Shown here: positions 12,601-23,408 of the stretch, in pieces
Position numbering within the stretch: position 1 is the first letter of the stretch
How the letters are laid out: each line of letters opens with the position of its first letter
Assembly (NCBI GenBank): GCA_950022655.1
Contig: OX465579.1
Coordinates: 76,891,193-76,955,192, forward strand
DNA length: 64,000 nt
Reading direction: 5' to 3'
Source of the DNA: Alentia gelatinosa
Lineage: Eukaryota > Annelida > Polychaeta > Phyllodocida > Polynoidae
Notes under the pieces: generated by a model
The model's database searches: none
The model's input: only the letters and a program-made list of their open reading frames with translations
Told to the model about the DNA's origin: nothing
Translations under genes and position numbers: made by a program

Positions 12601-12860
12601 CGAGGAGGACCACAAGTAGAAGTAGGTCAAATTAGCATGTGACTGTCATGAGGATGGAGGAGGGGGAGTTATCAGTAGGGGGGGGGAGGGACGGGGGAAA
12701 GGAGGTCAGGTCTATCCAGGCGGACTGACATGAAACTAGACGGATTACCCAGACAGATTTTGAAAACGTCAGATGGAATAGTGGCCAGTGGAAGCAGGTT
12801 TGTCCGTCCGTCGGTAAGACAACTGTCTGGATATTAAATTTCTAGACGGACGGACCTGGA

Positions 12861-14192
12861 CTTGGGATGGATGGATTTGTAGTAGTCTTTCGAATATTTG
12901 TTGTAAATACATATATGCATCCATAAATATACCAGATATTTTCAGATAAACTGAGAAACTCAATTAGAAATGGTATATTCCTTGAATCCAATACAATTGA
13001 ATCCATGTATCACATATTATCCATGTTTGCACGGTAGTTTCTGCACGAAAATATTAGTTTTCTACATTAAATTTATGTCATTTCTTGGGGAATATGTTTA
13101 GAATTCTTAAAACATAGACATGGCCAATACATAGTCTCACATATACCGTAATTCTATAAGACAAACTGGAAATCTTTTTTTTCACTTTGTATATTACGCC
13201 TACCGTGACCTTTTTAACATGATAGTTTGATTAAACGCTAAGCCTCGTAAGTCCTCTCCTACAAGCATATATTCTATTCGGGTTATTAAATGCCCCCAGT
13301 TTGATAGTTTCCATTGATGAATATTCCATTTAAATGCCATAAAAGCTGTGGTTACCCATGAATTCATCGGTACCAAAGGATAATTGGATATAGATGATGT
13401 TGTATATATATATGTATAGTTGGAGAGATGCGGAAATCGCTTGAAAGCGAAGCACGCACAGTTAGCTTATTCTCACAAAACCAGTGCACATGCAATTTCG
13501 GCCGTGTCCTGGATTCTAGCATTTTCCTAGTGTATTATATGTTTTTTTTCTGATTTAAATGATCTCATCGAGTACTCGAAGGGGAGTAAAAGTTTTTATA
13601 GGTCAAATATGGCGTAAAATAACCACAAAATACTAGCATAGAGATGCGTTAGAAAACTTATTTTTTGTAAATAATTAATTTTTTTACCATACCAGAGAGC
13701 GTTCAAAAATTCGAACAAACAAAAAAATCTTTTAAAATGTTGTAGAGAAGATGAGTTTGGTGAAAATTGGAATTGTGCTATGTGTATATTTTGCTCCAAC
13801 GTTCTAAACCTATTATGAGTAATATTTATTCAAGTACATGTGAATATCATACAAGGCAATATGGTGGTTTGAAATATTATTTCATTAAAAAAATGATTGT
13901 GTAATGGTAAAAGACTATAATTGTGGACCATCAACATATATGTGCACTTGAAACCCCTGTTTTGGGCAGTAGTTGGCATAAAATAGCAGAACTACTAGTA
14001 ATATGCAGAGTCTCCATACTAAGCCTATGGAGATTACAGATCGCTACTGAGGAGGATACGGAGCTCCGTACCCTCCTAGGAGGATACGGATTTTTTAGAT
14101 GAAAGTAGTCCCAAACATAACTTCTTAATTACGTTGAAAAGTTTTCTAACGATCATATTTATTGCTTAAATTTAAAAATAAGTGAGCAATAA
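12861..14192. other. Gene-free stretch
   Basis: No coding block recognised. A short GC-rich palindrome around TACGGAGCTCCGTA lies near 14056-14072. The rest is AT-rich unique-looking sequence. Confidence 0.6.
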
Positions 14193-14338
14193 ATACAACA
14201 TTACCGTAATTTCGATCTGTGTGGCCGTATTCTCCGCGTAGTTGACGCGTAGTAATACTCCGAGCGATAGCGAGGAGTATTGCGTAGCGTCAACTACAAG
14301 GAGAATACGGCCACTGAGATCGAAATCATGGTAATATT
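14193..14338. repeat. Long palindrome with GAGCGATAGCGAG-type loop
   Basis: The left arm contains ATTTCGATCTGTGTGG, CCGTATTCTC and GTTGACGC. The right arm contains GCGTCAAC, GAGAATACGG and GATCGAAAT in reverse order. The outermost pairing is between about 14193 and 14338. The centre reads ACTCCGAGCGATAGCGAGGA. It directly abuts copy A of the 1.5 kb dispersed repeat. Confidence 0.85.
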
Positions 14339-14348
14339 GTGTATATAC

Positions 14349-15862
14349 TTACTACTAAATATAGTATTTATTCAAGATTTTAAAACGGGTCAAGTTCTTA
14401 AAAAGGGTCAAGTTCGTTACGGGTCGAGTTTTTTACGGGTAGACTTCATTAAGGGTGCCGCGTTTGCAGGGACTGTCTCCGCTAGGATTGTCCTCATATT
14501 TAAACGCAAACCGTTCTGGGACCTCTCGTCCAGGCTTATACTCCTTGGACCATGGTTAAACACCCCTGGCTCCATCAACCGACAAAATATTTCTCTGGGA
14601 AGTTCATAACGAGCCGATTTAGTGGAGTGAAATTAACTACCATTAACCAGTGTCATCAATAAACTATTTGAAATCTTTGGAACAGCTGGACCGACCGACA
14701 GAACAGAAATTGTTGAGGTTCTGTTGGCCAATGGATATCCAACTTCTGTGGAATTCAATGCCGTCACGCTATCACAAAATAAAATCAAGGTCAGACATGA
14801 AATAACATAACTGAGAGTACATATTGATGTTCATATTGAAAAGCAGACTCATAACTTGGTATTTTTGTTTGGATAATTACTCACACTACAGCCTGATATT
14901 GTAGTGAGAAACAGGCGACTCAGAAGATATGGATTTACTATAAATTGCATTACAACCGCTTGCTTGCACATTATTTTACCAGCAACTCACACAGCATCCT
15001 ACCCACAGTCATGGATTTATTGGTGGAGACTTACTTGTGGAAAACTACCATTCCAACTATCATCCTACACACAGGTGTTCGTGTTATTTGATGAAAACTC
15101 ACAAATATCTGCATATCCAAACCAGCGTGAATCATTTTATGGAACTCAATCAGTGAGACAGTAGTAAATAGAGTACCCCTGTTTCTGCTGATGTTCAGGG
15201 ATTTGGTGACCTCATAGAAATGCCAAGCAAGTGGCAGACCTGCAGAAGGAAATATCCATTAAGTGCGTTTGGTATGCGATAGAGTCTACCGGTGTAGGTG
15301 GAGGCTTTAAAATACATGTTACAAGAAGTAATGACTTCAACTCCACAGAATCCTCATTCCAAGGTTACCATCAAATAGATTAAGTGTGACTGAAATACTC
15401 TGAAAGCTTTCAATTCTGTGCACCTGAACATGAGGATCTAGTTTCTTTTAAGTACGTTAACCTGGGTACATCGGTTCATTATCGTTTTGAATGTACCTCC
15501 CAGCAGAGGGAGTTTAACCTTATTTTATAGCTCGGATGAGACTATTACACATATATTTCATCCAACTATCCATTTTTATTGAAGAGAACAACGATATAAG
15601 TTCTATAGACGAAGGACACCGGTATTTTTTTTATTAAACGTAGTCTACAAACTCATATATGCTGCCTTTGAACTTGCTGCGAATATTGAACCCTTTACCA
15701 ACAGAGTACTAACACTGTGACATTGGGAAAGGAGCAGAGGGTTACAAAATACAAGTGGGTTAAAGAAAATGGCCCACAGAATATAACCCAAACTTTTAAA
15801 TTGTTATTTATTTATAATTTCATTTTCATTCATCAATGATGAATATACCATTTATTCCCATG
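14349..15862 (+). repeat. 1.5 kb dispersed repeat, copy A
   Basis: Nearly identical over its length to 32164-33690 (copy B). Both begin at TACTAAATATAGTATTTATT and both end just after TCATTCATCAATGATGAATA. Copy A lacks about 23 bp near its start that copy B has. Part of the repeat (about 14659-14793) reads as a plausible protein block, KLFEIFGTAGPTDRTEIV, followed by LLANGYPTSVEF. This block is present in both copies, so it is older than the duplication. No transposase, reverse transcriptase or long terminal repeat is visible, so the class is unknown. A diverged terminal fragment lies at 25790-26215. Confidence 0.85.
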
Positions 15863-16254
15863 AAAACAGCCTTAATAGTCAAATTATGGAAGTCTGTGAT
15901 GTTGAATAATAATTGAGTTGTCTTAACGATAATCATATAAGGCAAACCAGGTGTTTCTTTTTAACTTCTTTCTCGGAAAGACATGACTATAGATCCAGTT
16001 CCTACATTGTACAGCAATCTTTCTATGTTAATAAACAATATGTTGACTATATTGGTCTGAGTGAACTCATCTGGAACCCATCTGAAAAACCATCATCGGA
16101 AACGTATATCTGCCAACCTCTCGGTGTAGGAGTGTCGTGGAAATGGGTTTCTTCTCTTACGCCGGGAGTAGCTATCTCATTGAGCCACCATTTCTTGTAA
16201 AAAGAAATACAAATACAACACATGAATGGCATACAAGGTAGGATCATTAAGCAG

Positions 16255-16400
16255 AACTGTCTTTAGAATCATACTTTTGATCACTACGCCACATGTTTGG
16301 ATGCGTAGTAATCGTCACGGGGCATAGCCTCATGACGATATGGAGCATCCAAACGAGTGAGCGTCGTGGTTAAAAGTATGATTTGAAAGCGGTTCTGTTT
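16255..16400. repeat. Long palindrome with GGGGCATAGCCTCA loop
   Basis: Left-arm blocks AATCATACTTTTGATCACTACG and GTTTGGATGC pair with GCATCCAAAC and the block GTGGTTAAAAGTATGATT on the right. The outer flanks CAGAACTG and CGGTTCTG pair too. The centre is GTCACGGGGCATAGCCTCATGAC. The arms are unrelated to those at 14193 but the layout is the same. Confidence 0.85.
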
Positions 16401-17083
16401 TTATCACACCCCCAACACAGACATTACAGTCGTTTCTAAGTAATAATATGATTATAATATCTTACTGAAATTCATTTGAGTTGTAGTTATCAACGTAAAA
16501 ACATCCAAATGCATCTTGACGAAACACGGAGCGTTCACGACTGTGGCGGAAGCAGAAGTTGCTGTGAATCGTTTCAGTTTAACAACACTAAAGAGTTCCC
16601 TATGTTTCTTATTGTAATTAACCTTGAAAACCCTTTTGGTATGTAATTAATGATAATCATGCATTGAATATAACAACTAACTTCAAGACATATATATTAA
16701 CATCAATCTTATGCTTTTGTTGTCTTTGAAAAACAAACAGGTATGCCCTCTCACAGTATTATTAGTTACAGTCTTGTTACATCATTTATTAATTCTCTGC
16801 CATGGCGATGGCGGAGAATTGCCACTCTACGTAGGTGAGCATGGCATATTCTTTTTCAACGTTCATTCAATGGCACAACTTGTACCAGGGGTGAAACAAT
16901 CTACGGTTGTTGTTATGTTGAAACAACTTGCTCTTTCTCTGTGGTTTTCTTGACACCTGCCTGAACAAATGCCCCAATACCTATCCATCTGCCCGATAGA
17001 TCCTAATGAGGGCTGATCTAAACCTATCACGTAATTTAGGTTTTTAGCATCATTCGTCTTGCAATATTGGTGGAAACTATATC

Positions 17084-17121
17084 ACTGGGTATGGACAGTA
17101 ATACACTGTCCATGCCCTGGG
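17084..17121. repeat. Short hairpin
   Basis: ACTGGGTATGGACAGT is followed by a 4-base spacer and then ACTGTCCATGCCCTGGGT, a near-perfect inverted repeat. Function unknown. Confidence 0.8.
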
Positions 17122-18782
17122 TAATATCCAGGCACAATATAACAATGTGGTAATCATACACAAGTATGCAGATTTTCTTTTTTTTATTGGGCTAGATTCG
17201 CAAGCAAAGGCTCAGGTGTCTAAGGTCTGTTGACTTACATAATGGTGAAAAATAATAGAAGACATAAAAACATACTTGATAAATACATATTATATAAATA
17301 TACGGTTTGTATGCATATGTATGTCGTCTACATTCAACAGAGAAAATACAAAAGCAACAAGAAAAACATTGTAAAGAAATGAAAGATAACAAGAATGAAA
17401 GTCTCCGACTCATGTGGAGACATGGTTGGATAATAGTGAAGAAGAACTATTATCTATTCAGCAATTTCACTTAAATATCGTTGACACATATACGAAATAA
17501 TAGGAGGTACTTTATGTATATAGCATTTACCACTAATATATCTTGCATCCTATATTTTGGACGTTAATTACAGCAAATCTAATTATCGCAGCTTACTGTT
17601 ACATATCAAGATGACAGGTCAGTGTTTATATAGTTACCCTTTGTAGGAAGCATTAACACCTCATTTTATATCATAAAAATATAAAGACATAATTTATTGG
17701 ATATTTTTACTATCAATCCATAAATCGTATTGCATTTTTAAATGCACCTTTACTCTCTATTTAGATTTTTTAAAAGACAAAAGGGCCGCTTTTCCAGAAC
17801 GTATCTTATAGGAGGAAGGATCACTTGTAAATTCAGTCCTGTATTTGGCAACATCATACCTACTTTTGTTGTATTTTTCATGACTTAATTATCACTCCTA
17901 AACTATCTGTAGGAGCTTACTATTTGTGGTAAAGATCAGCACAATATAGGTGACATCTTGTGTGTACGACCAGAAGGAGAATCGAGGATTCTTCCAGTTT
18001 GATTGATAATGAAGTCTATCTTTGTAGTAACGTGGGTTTTTTTAAATACAAAAGCAATCATTGATTTAACACAGACAAATTTTATGTTGCGCGTCATGAC
18101 ATAGAGTAAAATTTATGAACCTAGATAAAGACTATGGCTGAGGTGGACCCTCGCCTCTACTTACCAATATCCCACCTGCTGTCCGATTTCCAATATTTAT
18201 AATAATTATTAAGAAATTACCATTTACTTCTAATGCTAGAATTAATTTACCAGAAATAATCAATGAATTGACTAGCTCTAAATCAATTTATTACCAATTT
18301 CAAAGTTAACACTTACCAATCTATATTGTATATGTTATAAAAAAAAATTCATATTGCATATGTTATAAAAAAAATTGTTACCTATCGTATACCTCCAACT
18401 ATTAAAACCAGATGTTCCAAAAATTGTTTTTAACAAACCATATCATGGTTTTATTCAAATAATACAACAAATTGTAAAGTTCTGGTCTATACATCCCTAT
18501 CGTAGGGATGTTTTTTTTACGGTCAAAAACTCTCCCTAGCAATGTGCCAGCAGCCGTAGTGATGGCTATCGCGGTGTGAGGACGTGCCGTGGTGAGAGGG
18601 GGATAACCAGGATCTAAAAACGTAGGATAATGTACGCATAGGATACTCAATTGGATACCAACAAATACCTCAACGTACAAGGAATGCTACAACATCTGCT
18701 TTTGGAATAAGTCTGTAAAGTAATAGTTTTTAAGCTGAATACAAACTCTTGCGTGCTCTCAACCCCTATCATCGCTCACGCT

Positions 18783-19751
18783 ATGTCGACCACTACTCAA
18801 GTCACGGTCGAGCCTATAGACAAATTGGAGAGTCGCAAACGTATACACTCGGCCTCACCTAACCATAAGTCAGACAATCAATCCGGGGCATATCCCGAGC
18901 AAGCAACTGCCAAAAAATGTTAAAAGCAATGATCCTTACAACAATCACTTAACCTAGGAGATACCATCCCGTTAGTAGAATGTAGTGACAACAAATCGAC
19001 CATCTCTGGACATTCGAATGGTGACAGAATGGATGACTTTGAAAATAATACTGGTAGTACTGAACCAAGTTTAAGTGCAGTAATGAACCTAATAAGAAAG
19101 TTGCCCACGGAGGATCACATAGATTGTAAATTTGCCAATGTCTCTTCTAAATTCTCTAGTGAAATTGCAGTACTAAAAAAACGAATGGATGGCCTTGTAT
19201 ATAACTTAGATAACTCACTGGCCTCAATAATTGCTGACAACGAAAGGCTAACTGCACGAGTCTATTCATTAGAGGATAAAGTGTCCAAACTCTATGATAG
19301 AATTGACCATGGGGAAGTAGGTATGGCCGACCGCAATAATGGTACGACATATGCAGAAATAGCAGGAGGAAAGATAGGGGAAAGTACACAGTTCTTTTAC
19401 TCTGCGAGAGAAAGAAATGTTGTGGTGCTAGGAATGCTCTATGAGAGGAACGAAAATCTTGATATTGTATTGGATAGTATATACAACTGTCTAGACATCA
19501 GAGCACAAAACTCAGATGTACTGAAAATGACAAGACTAATAAGCAACAACCCAAGAGCAAATCCCAATAATAATCGACCTCCACCGATATTGATTTCCTT
19601 CTCAAATAAGAGAGCAAGAGACAATTTGTTGAAGCATGCACCCAGATTGAACCGATCGGAACTACACTACGTCACAGTAGTACCTGATAACCCCCCCCCC
19701 CCCCCCCCCCCCCCGAAATATGTAGGAACCGAGGCATACTACGTATGGTAA
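18783..19751 (+). pseudogene. LINE ORF1, N-terminal coiled-coil and RRM-like region
   Basis: The likely natural start is the ATG at 18783 (MSTTTQVTVEP). That frame meets a stop at 18921 and another at 18930, then stays open from 18933 through the ATG at 19029 (MDDFENN) to 19749. Residues 30-95 after 19029 have a heptad-like pattern (AVLKKRMDGLVYNL, DNERLTARVYSLEDKV), suggesting a trimerising coiled coil. Residues 123-220 (RNVVVLGMLYERNENLDI, then VLKMTRLI, ILISFSNKRARDNLLK and LHYVTVVPD) match the RRM-like fold of LINE ORF1 proteins, which bind element RNA. The frame runs into 24 C residues (19691-19714) and ends soon after. The sequel continues in another frame from about 19745, so the C tract has probably expanded or contracted and separated two parts of one protein. 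Confidence 0.75.
19691..19714 (+). repeat. Poly-C tract of 24
   Basis: An uninterrupted run of C inside LINE ORF1. It reads as a run of prolines and is where the coding frame changes. Such a run is unstable and can also be mis-sequenced. Confidence 0.95.
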
Positions 19752-20539
19752 GAGGGTACACTCAAAGAGTAGGTCTATCATCTCAACTGCTGGACGGAGT
19801 TGAACGACACAATATCAAACGACCAGTGCCCACGCGAGCGACAAGCAATGCCACAGGATCTGTAGATATCACTTCGGAACCGATGCAAGTAGGGCAAGCA
19901 AACACGCAATCTACAAGTTCTGAAATACCATCGTTGACCCAGACAAACACCCAGCCAACAATTGTAATGACTCCCATCAGTGGGGCGCCTTCTATGGAGA
20001 CGGCGGAAGAATGTAGTGAGCACATTCGGGAAACTAGCTATGGAATTGTATTTGCAGGGCCAACAGCATACATGAGTAATCTGTTCCCGTGCAAAATAGG
20101 CTACAAACTTACCGAAGATCCCAAAGAAGTACCAGTCACTTACTCAAGTGCAGAATAAATTTACCAAGTCAGTAAAGCAGTGTATTGTGGAGACATAGAG
20201 ATGCAAGTAAAATTGATGGGGATATTTGACCCATACCAAGTTAAAAAAGCTGGGCAAAGAACGCGAAATCACAATGGAAAAAACTGGGACAATATGAAGG
20301 ACGCTGTACTAAAAAACATAATCACTGCCAAGTTTGTCCAAAATAACGAAATAAGAGATCGGCTAATGAAAACGGCCCCGTACACATTGATTGAGGCAAC
20401 AGGAAATGAGTATTGGGGTGCAGGGGTAATTTACGAACAGGCCCACAAGGTGAATACTTACAGTGGCCAAAACAGATGTGGTAAAATCTTGATGGAGGTA
20501 CGTGCTGCATTGGGTCCTCTGTTCACTAAGGTACAGTAA
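19745..20539 (+). pseudogene. LINE-encoded NADAR (YbiA-like) domain with one internal stop
   Basis: After a Ser/Thr/Pro/Gln-rich linker (about 100 codons) comes a full NADAR-type domain from about 20035. In order: YGIVFAGPTAYMSNLFPCKI (first strand and the SNF/SNL motif), YSSAE (substrate Glu motif), IYQVSKA, IFDPYQVKKAGQR, NWDNMKDAVLKNIITAKF, RDRLMKTAPYTLIEATGNEY, WGAG, and GQNRCGKILMEVRAAL. Each block aligns by eye with the E. coli YbiA pattern (SNF, SEH, GR, NW, KF, L.E, WG, GKNRLG..LM..R). A single in-frame TAA (20156-20158) falls at the residue right after the motif Glu, and the same frame is open on both sides. NADAR enzymes cleave N-glycosidic bonds of ADP-ribose derivatives, including ADP-ribosylated guanine, and of riboflavin intermediates. 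The role in this element is unknown. The next ORF lies in the same frame 28 nt downstream. Confidence 0.85.
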
Positions 20540-20566
20540 ATTGTCTGTAACGAACCCGGATTAAAA

Positions 20567-21211
20567 ATGGCACTTATTATCAGTGACTCAAGATTACGGA
20601 TATCGAGAAGAATCTTGAACAATAATCCTCTGATCTACAGAACAGTGATTAAACCCGGCTCTGAGCTAAGGCAATTAGGGGAAACTGCCTTACACTTTTG
20701 TGAATCTGGCCACGAGTTTTCTTCGATAGTCATCTGTGGAGGAGTGTGCGATCTGGTAGAACAAAATAGAAGAACCGGAACAACAAATCTCTACATGGAG
20801 GATAACTGGGAATTTATTGAGTGGCAGATCTCGATCATAATTAACATCTATTGGGACATCAAAGCTATTAGACCTGATCTAACGGTAAGCTTTGGAACAT
20901 ACTTTGGAGTGGATTATGCACGCTATTATGGCCAACCAGTGGATCACGAGCTACAATACAACATTGAAATACGTGTGCAGATTATAAATGAATTTAAAAT
21001 TGATCTGAACAGGCGTCATGGAGTTGCCACCCCAAATCTAGCGACGCTTGAATACGTTGAGCACAGTAAACAGGAGCGTTTCTCAATATTGTATAACAAA
21101 CTATGGGACGGCTGCCATGTGCATCATACCCATGCAGGGAGACTTACTAACTATGTCAACAGAGCAGTACGTCGAAATCAACTGATTTCAGAGGGACTTC
21201 CGCTGCAGTAA
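20567..21211 (+). CDS. LINE-encoded SGNH/GDSL hydrolase-like protein
   Basis: An intact 214-residue frame. MALIISDSRLR gives a block I-like DS motif at residues 6-7. KPGSELRQL follows (block II position). VICGGVCDL occupies the usual GxND position, but the Asn of that motif is not seen. The C-terminal DGCHVHHTHAGRLTNYVNRA matches the DxxH block with catalytic Asp and His. SGNH esterase-like regions occur in the first protein of CR1/L2-type LINEs, where they are thought to act on lipids or help localisation. The ATG follows the NADAR stop by 28 nt in the same frame. The two may once have been one polyprotein, or the second may reinitiate. The altered GxND block leaves enzyme activity uncertain. 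Confidence 0.72.
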   Translation: MALIISDSRLRISRRILNNNPLIYRTVIKPGSELRQLGETALHFCESGHEFSSIVICGGVCDLVEQNRRTGTTNLYMEDNWEFIEWQISIIINIYWDIKAIRPDLTVSFGTYFGVDYARYYGQPVDHELQYNIEIRVQIINEFKIDLNRRHGVATPNLATLEYVEHSKQERFSILYNKLWDGCHVHHTHAGRLTNYVNRAVRRNQLISEGLPLQ

Positions 21212-22288
21212 TCGTGCAATCAACTCATATCGGTCAAGAGGTGATGTGTAGTGGTTGTATGGCTAACGAGGTCCATACCCCCTGCCCATATGTAAGGTAG
21301 TGACATGGCGGTCTAGGGATGCCAAACTGACTACTGATACAGGATGTATGAGTTAAGTACTTAAACCCTATTATGTAACTCACGTATTATGGATTTCAAT
21401 CATTACTGAAACGACTTATAGTTGCTATACATACAATGGGAGTAGACCTCTGATTGTTCTTACACATTGGATAGTTAATCTCAATGATAAATCATAACCA
21501 GATGAAAACAATGAAAAGGATATTGATATCTCTATACTCAACTGGATAACTATGAATTTCGATATAATATAACAAATGAATAGTACTACAAACCTTGTTG
21601 TATTCTCTGTTCTGTTGAAGATGACATTATGCTGAACCGCACGTGAACAAAGTATGGAGGGGAAGACCTGTATCTTGAGGTTGCTATAACTATACGGAAA
21701 CTACGTCTTACCTTACACGCCGAGAATCACTATAAACGAGGACACAACAGATGAGTGACTTATCCCGAGAACTTACTTATCTACCTGTAAAACAGCAGAT
21801 CGCTTGGAACTAAACAGCCTACCAATTTTTACCAATTTTTATAAACTTTTGAAAATTTTATAGTGACACTGGTTAATCAAAAATAGGGGCGTTGTAAAGA
21901 CACATACTAATTGGACTCAGATCACAAAGACTAAGCTCACCAAATCATGATCATAATTATTATTATTATGTTGACCTAATCATAGGTTCATACCAGAAGA
22001 TAACTGCATTTATTAAATGTTTTCACTCATTATGATCCCCCCCCCCCTCCACCTCTTTGGCTGTCCAACCAACGGAAAGCCTTCACACTATTCTGTTACT
22101 TTGAATCACCACTACTAACAATTACTCCTCTCAATCAAAGATCTGGGGACTGACACGATCCCTGTTTCTTTCGAGTCATTGCTTGGGTTTTCCCACGCAG
22201 GACTATCACTCTCCTAAATTATACTAACCCAATTTTGTAATCTCTAATTGTATCATCATAATATCATCCCTGTTCATAATTCACCCTA
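21212..22288 (+). other. LINE inter-ORF spacer of about 1.08 kb
   Basis: No coding block was recognised between the SGNH-like ORF and the endonuclease. It contains an 11-base C run (22037-22047) and AT-rich text. It is unusually long for a CR1-type element. It may hold an inserted sequence, or a decayed coding segment that I cannot read. Confidence 0.5.
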
Positions 22289-23298
22289 ATGAAAGGAACA
22301 TTATTATGTCACTTCGATGCAAGAAGTATGTTTGGGACCTTAGATCAGATAAAATTACTTCTTGGCAACTATGATGTTATTGGAGTAGCGGAAACGTGGC
22401 TAGATTCGCGCATAAACAATAACTTACTCAATATACCTGATCATAAAATTTATAGGGAGGATAGAGAGAATAGGGTGGGTGGGGGGTAGCCTGCTATGTA
22501 TCACATAAATATAGTAGTTTTACTCACAAAGTTGAGGAATACTTATTAATAAATGATAACATTGAGAGCTTATCCTTAAAAATAAGTAAACCAGGTCACA
22601 GAGTATTATTCATAATGATTTGTTATAGGCCACGTAATGGCTCAATTGATCACTTCAATAACTTTATAGAAGAAGTTCTAACAGACCGGAACTATATGAG
22701 AGCAGAACATTGGATACTGGGGGATCTGAACTTAAACCTCTACGACCGGGAGGATAATAATGTTCGAAAATTGTTGGATTGCACAAAAGACCTGGGATTA
22801 ACTCAGATCATAGACTCAATTACTAGGCCCAATTCGAACAAAGGTACATTAATAGATCACATTTATTCGGATTGTAAGCATATACTTAACTCTGGAGTAA
22901 GTAACATCATGTTAAGCGATCACCTTCTTATTTGGGCTCAACGTAAAAAAGAAAAAGTAAGTAACATGAAACAAGAATTTAGGGGCCGATCTTATAAAGG
23001 ATACTCTAGGGATAGTTTATCGGAACACCTATCTGATGTGGATTGGACGGAGCTTTGGGAATGTACAGACCCCAATACGCAATGGGAAATGGTACTTGAG
23101 AACATAAATAAGTATCTTGATCACACTTGTCCCATCACTAACATGAAGTTCAAAAAGAGAAAAGAGCCGTGGATAACGGATGAGCTCATGTCTATGTTGA
23201 ATGAGCGAGAGGGTGTAGTAAAACGATATAGGGCTACGCATGACAACATGTTCTTACTAGAAGCTAGAAAACTTAACAAGAATATAAAAAATCCTTAA
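22289..23298 (+). pseudogene. LINE ORF2, endonuclease domain (frameshifted)
   Basis: This is the apurinic/apyrimidinic-like endonuclease that nicks target DNA for target-primed reverse transcription. Visible motifs are FDARSMFGTLDQIKLLL, YDVIGVAETWLDS (catalytic Glu), MICYRPRNGSIDHFNNFIEE, HWILGDLNLNLYD (Asp/Asn motif), GTLIDHIYSD and MLSDHLLIW (catalytic Asp-His). The first 67 codons end at a stop at 22487. Reading resumes one frame over at the GGTGGGTGGGGGG tract (22474-22486), so a one-base change has occurred there. A second frame change lies in the A run near 23286-23291, after KLNKNIKN. The continuation into the reverse transcriptase frame is then open (NEYCKEAIDNARNKPKDFWR). Confidence 0.85.
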
Positions 23299-23408
23299 CA
23301 AATGCAAAAAATGAATATTGTAAAGAAGCTATTGATAATGCTAGAAATAAACCGAAGGACTTCTGGCGAAATATCAGAGAGCTAGTAGAAGGCAAGAAAA
23401 TAACAAAT

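Larger units (their letters stand above)
6530..12860. mobile_element. Decayed PIF/Harbinger DNA transposon
   Basis: The element carries the two convergent genes typical of the superfamily: a MADF/AT-hook accessory gene on + (6732-9067) and a DDE_Tnp_4-type transposase on - (about 9990-12600). The flanks show related inverted text. Sequence near 6549-6572 containing GTCCGTCTGAAATCCAGACA resembles the reverse complement of 12812-12853 (GTCCGTCTAGAAAT, then ATCCAGACAG). Exact ends and a 3-bp target duplication could not be fixed, so the boundaries are approximate. Both genes are broken and an inverted-repeat element sits inside the accessory gene, so this copy is not autonomous. Confidence 0.75.
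15863..18782. other. Gene-free stretch
   Basis: Apart from the palindromes at 16255 and 17084 I see no coding domain. Open frames of 60-95 codons here have no recognisable motif and unfavourable composition. Confidence 0.55.

Noticed and set aside
14904..15164. 86-codon frame in repeat copy A (and its partner in copy B)
   Set aside because: The frame is not preserved between the two copies (a frame change lies near 32880) and has no known motif. Only the separate block at 14659-14793 looks conserved as protein.
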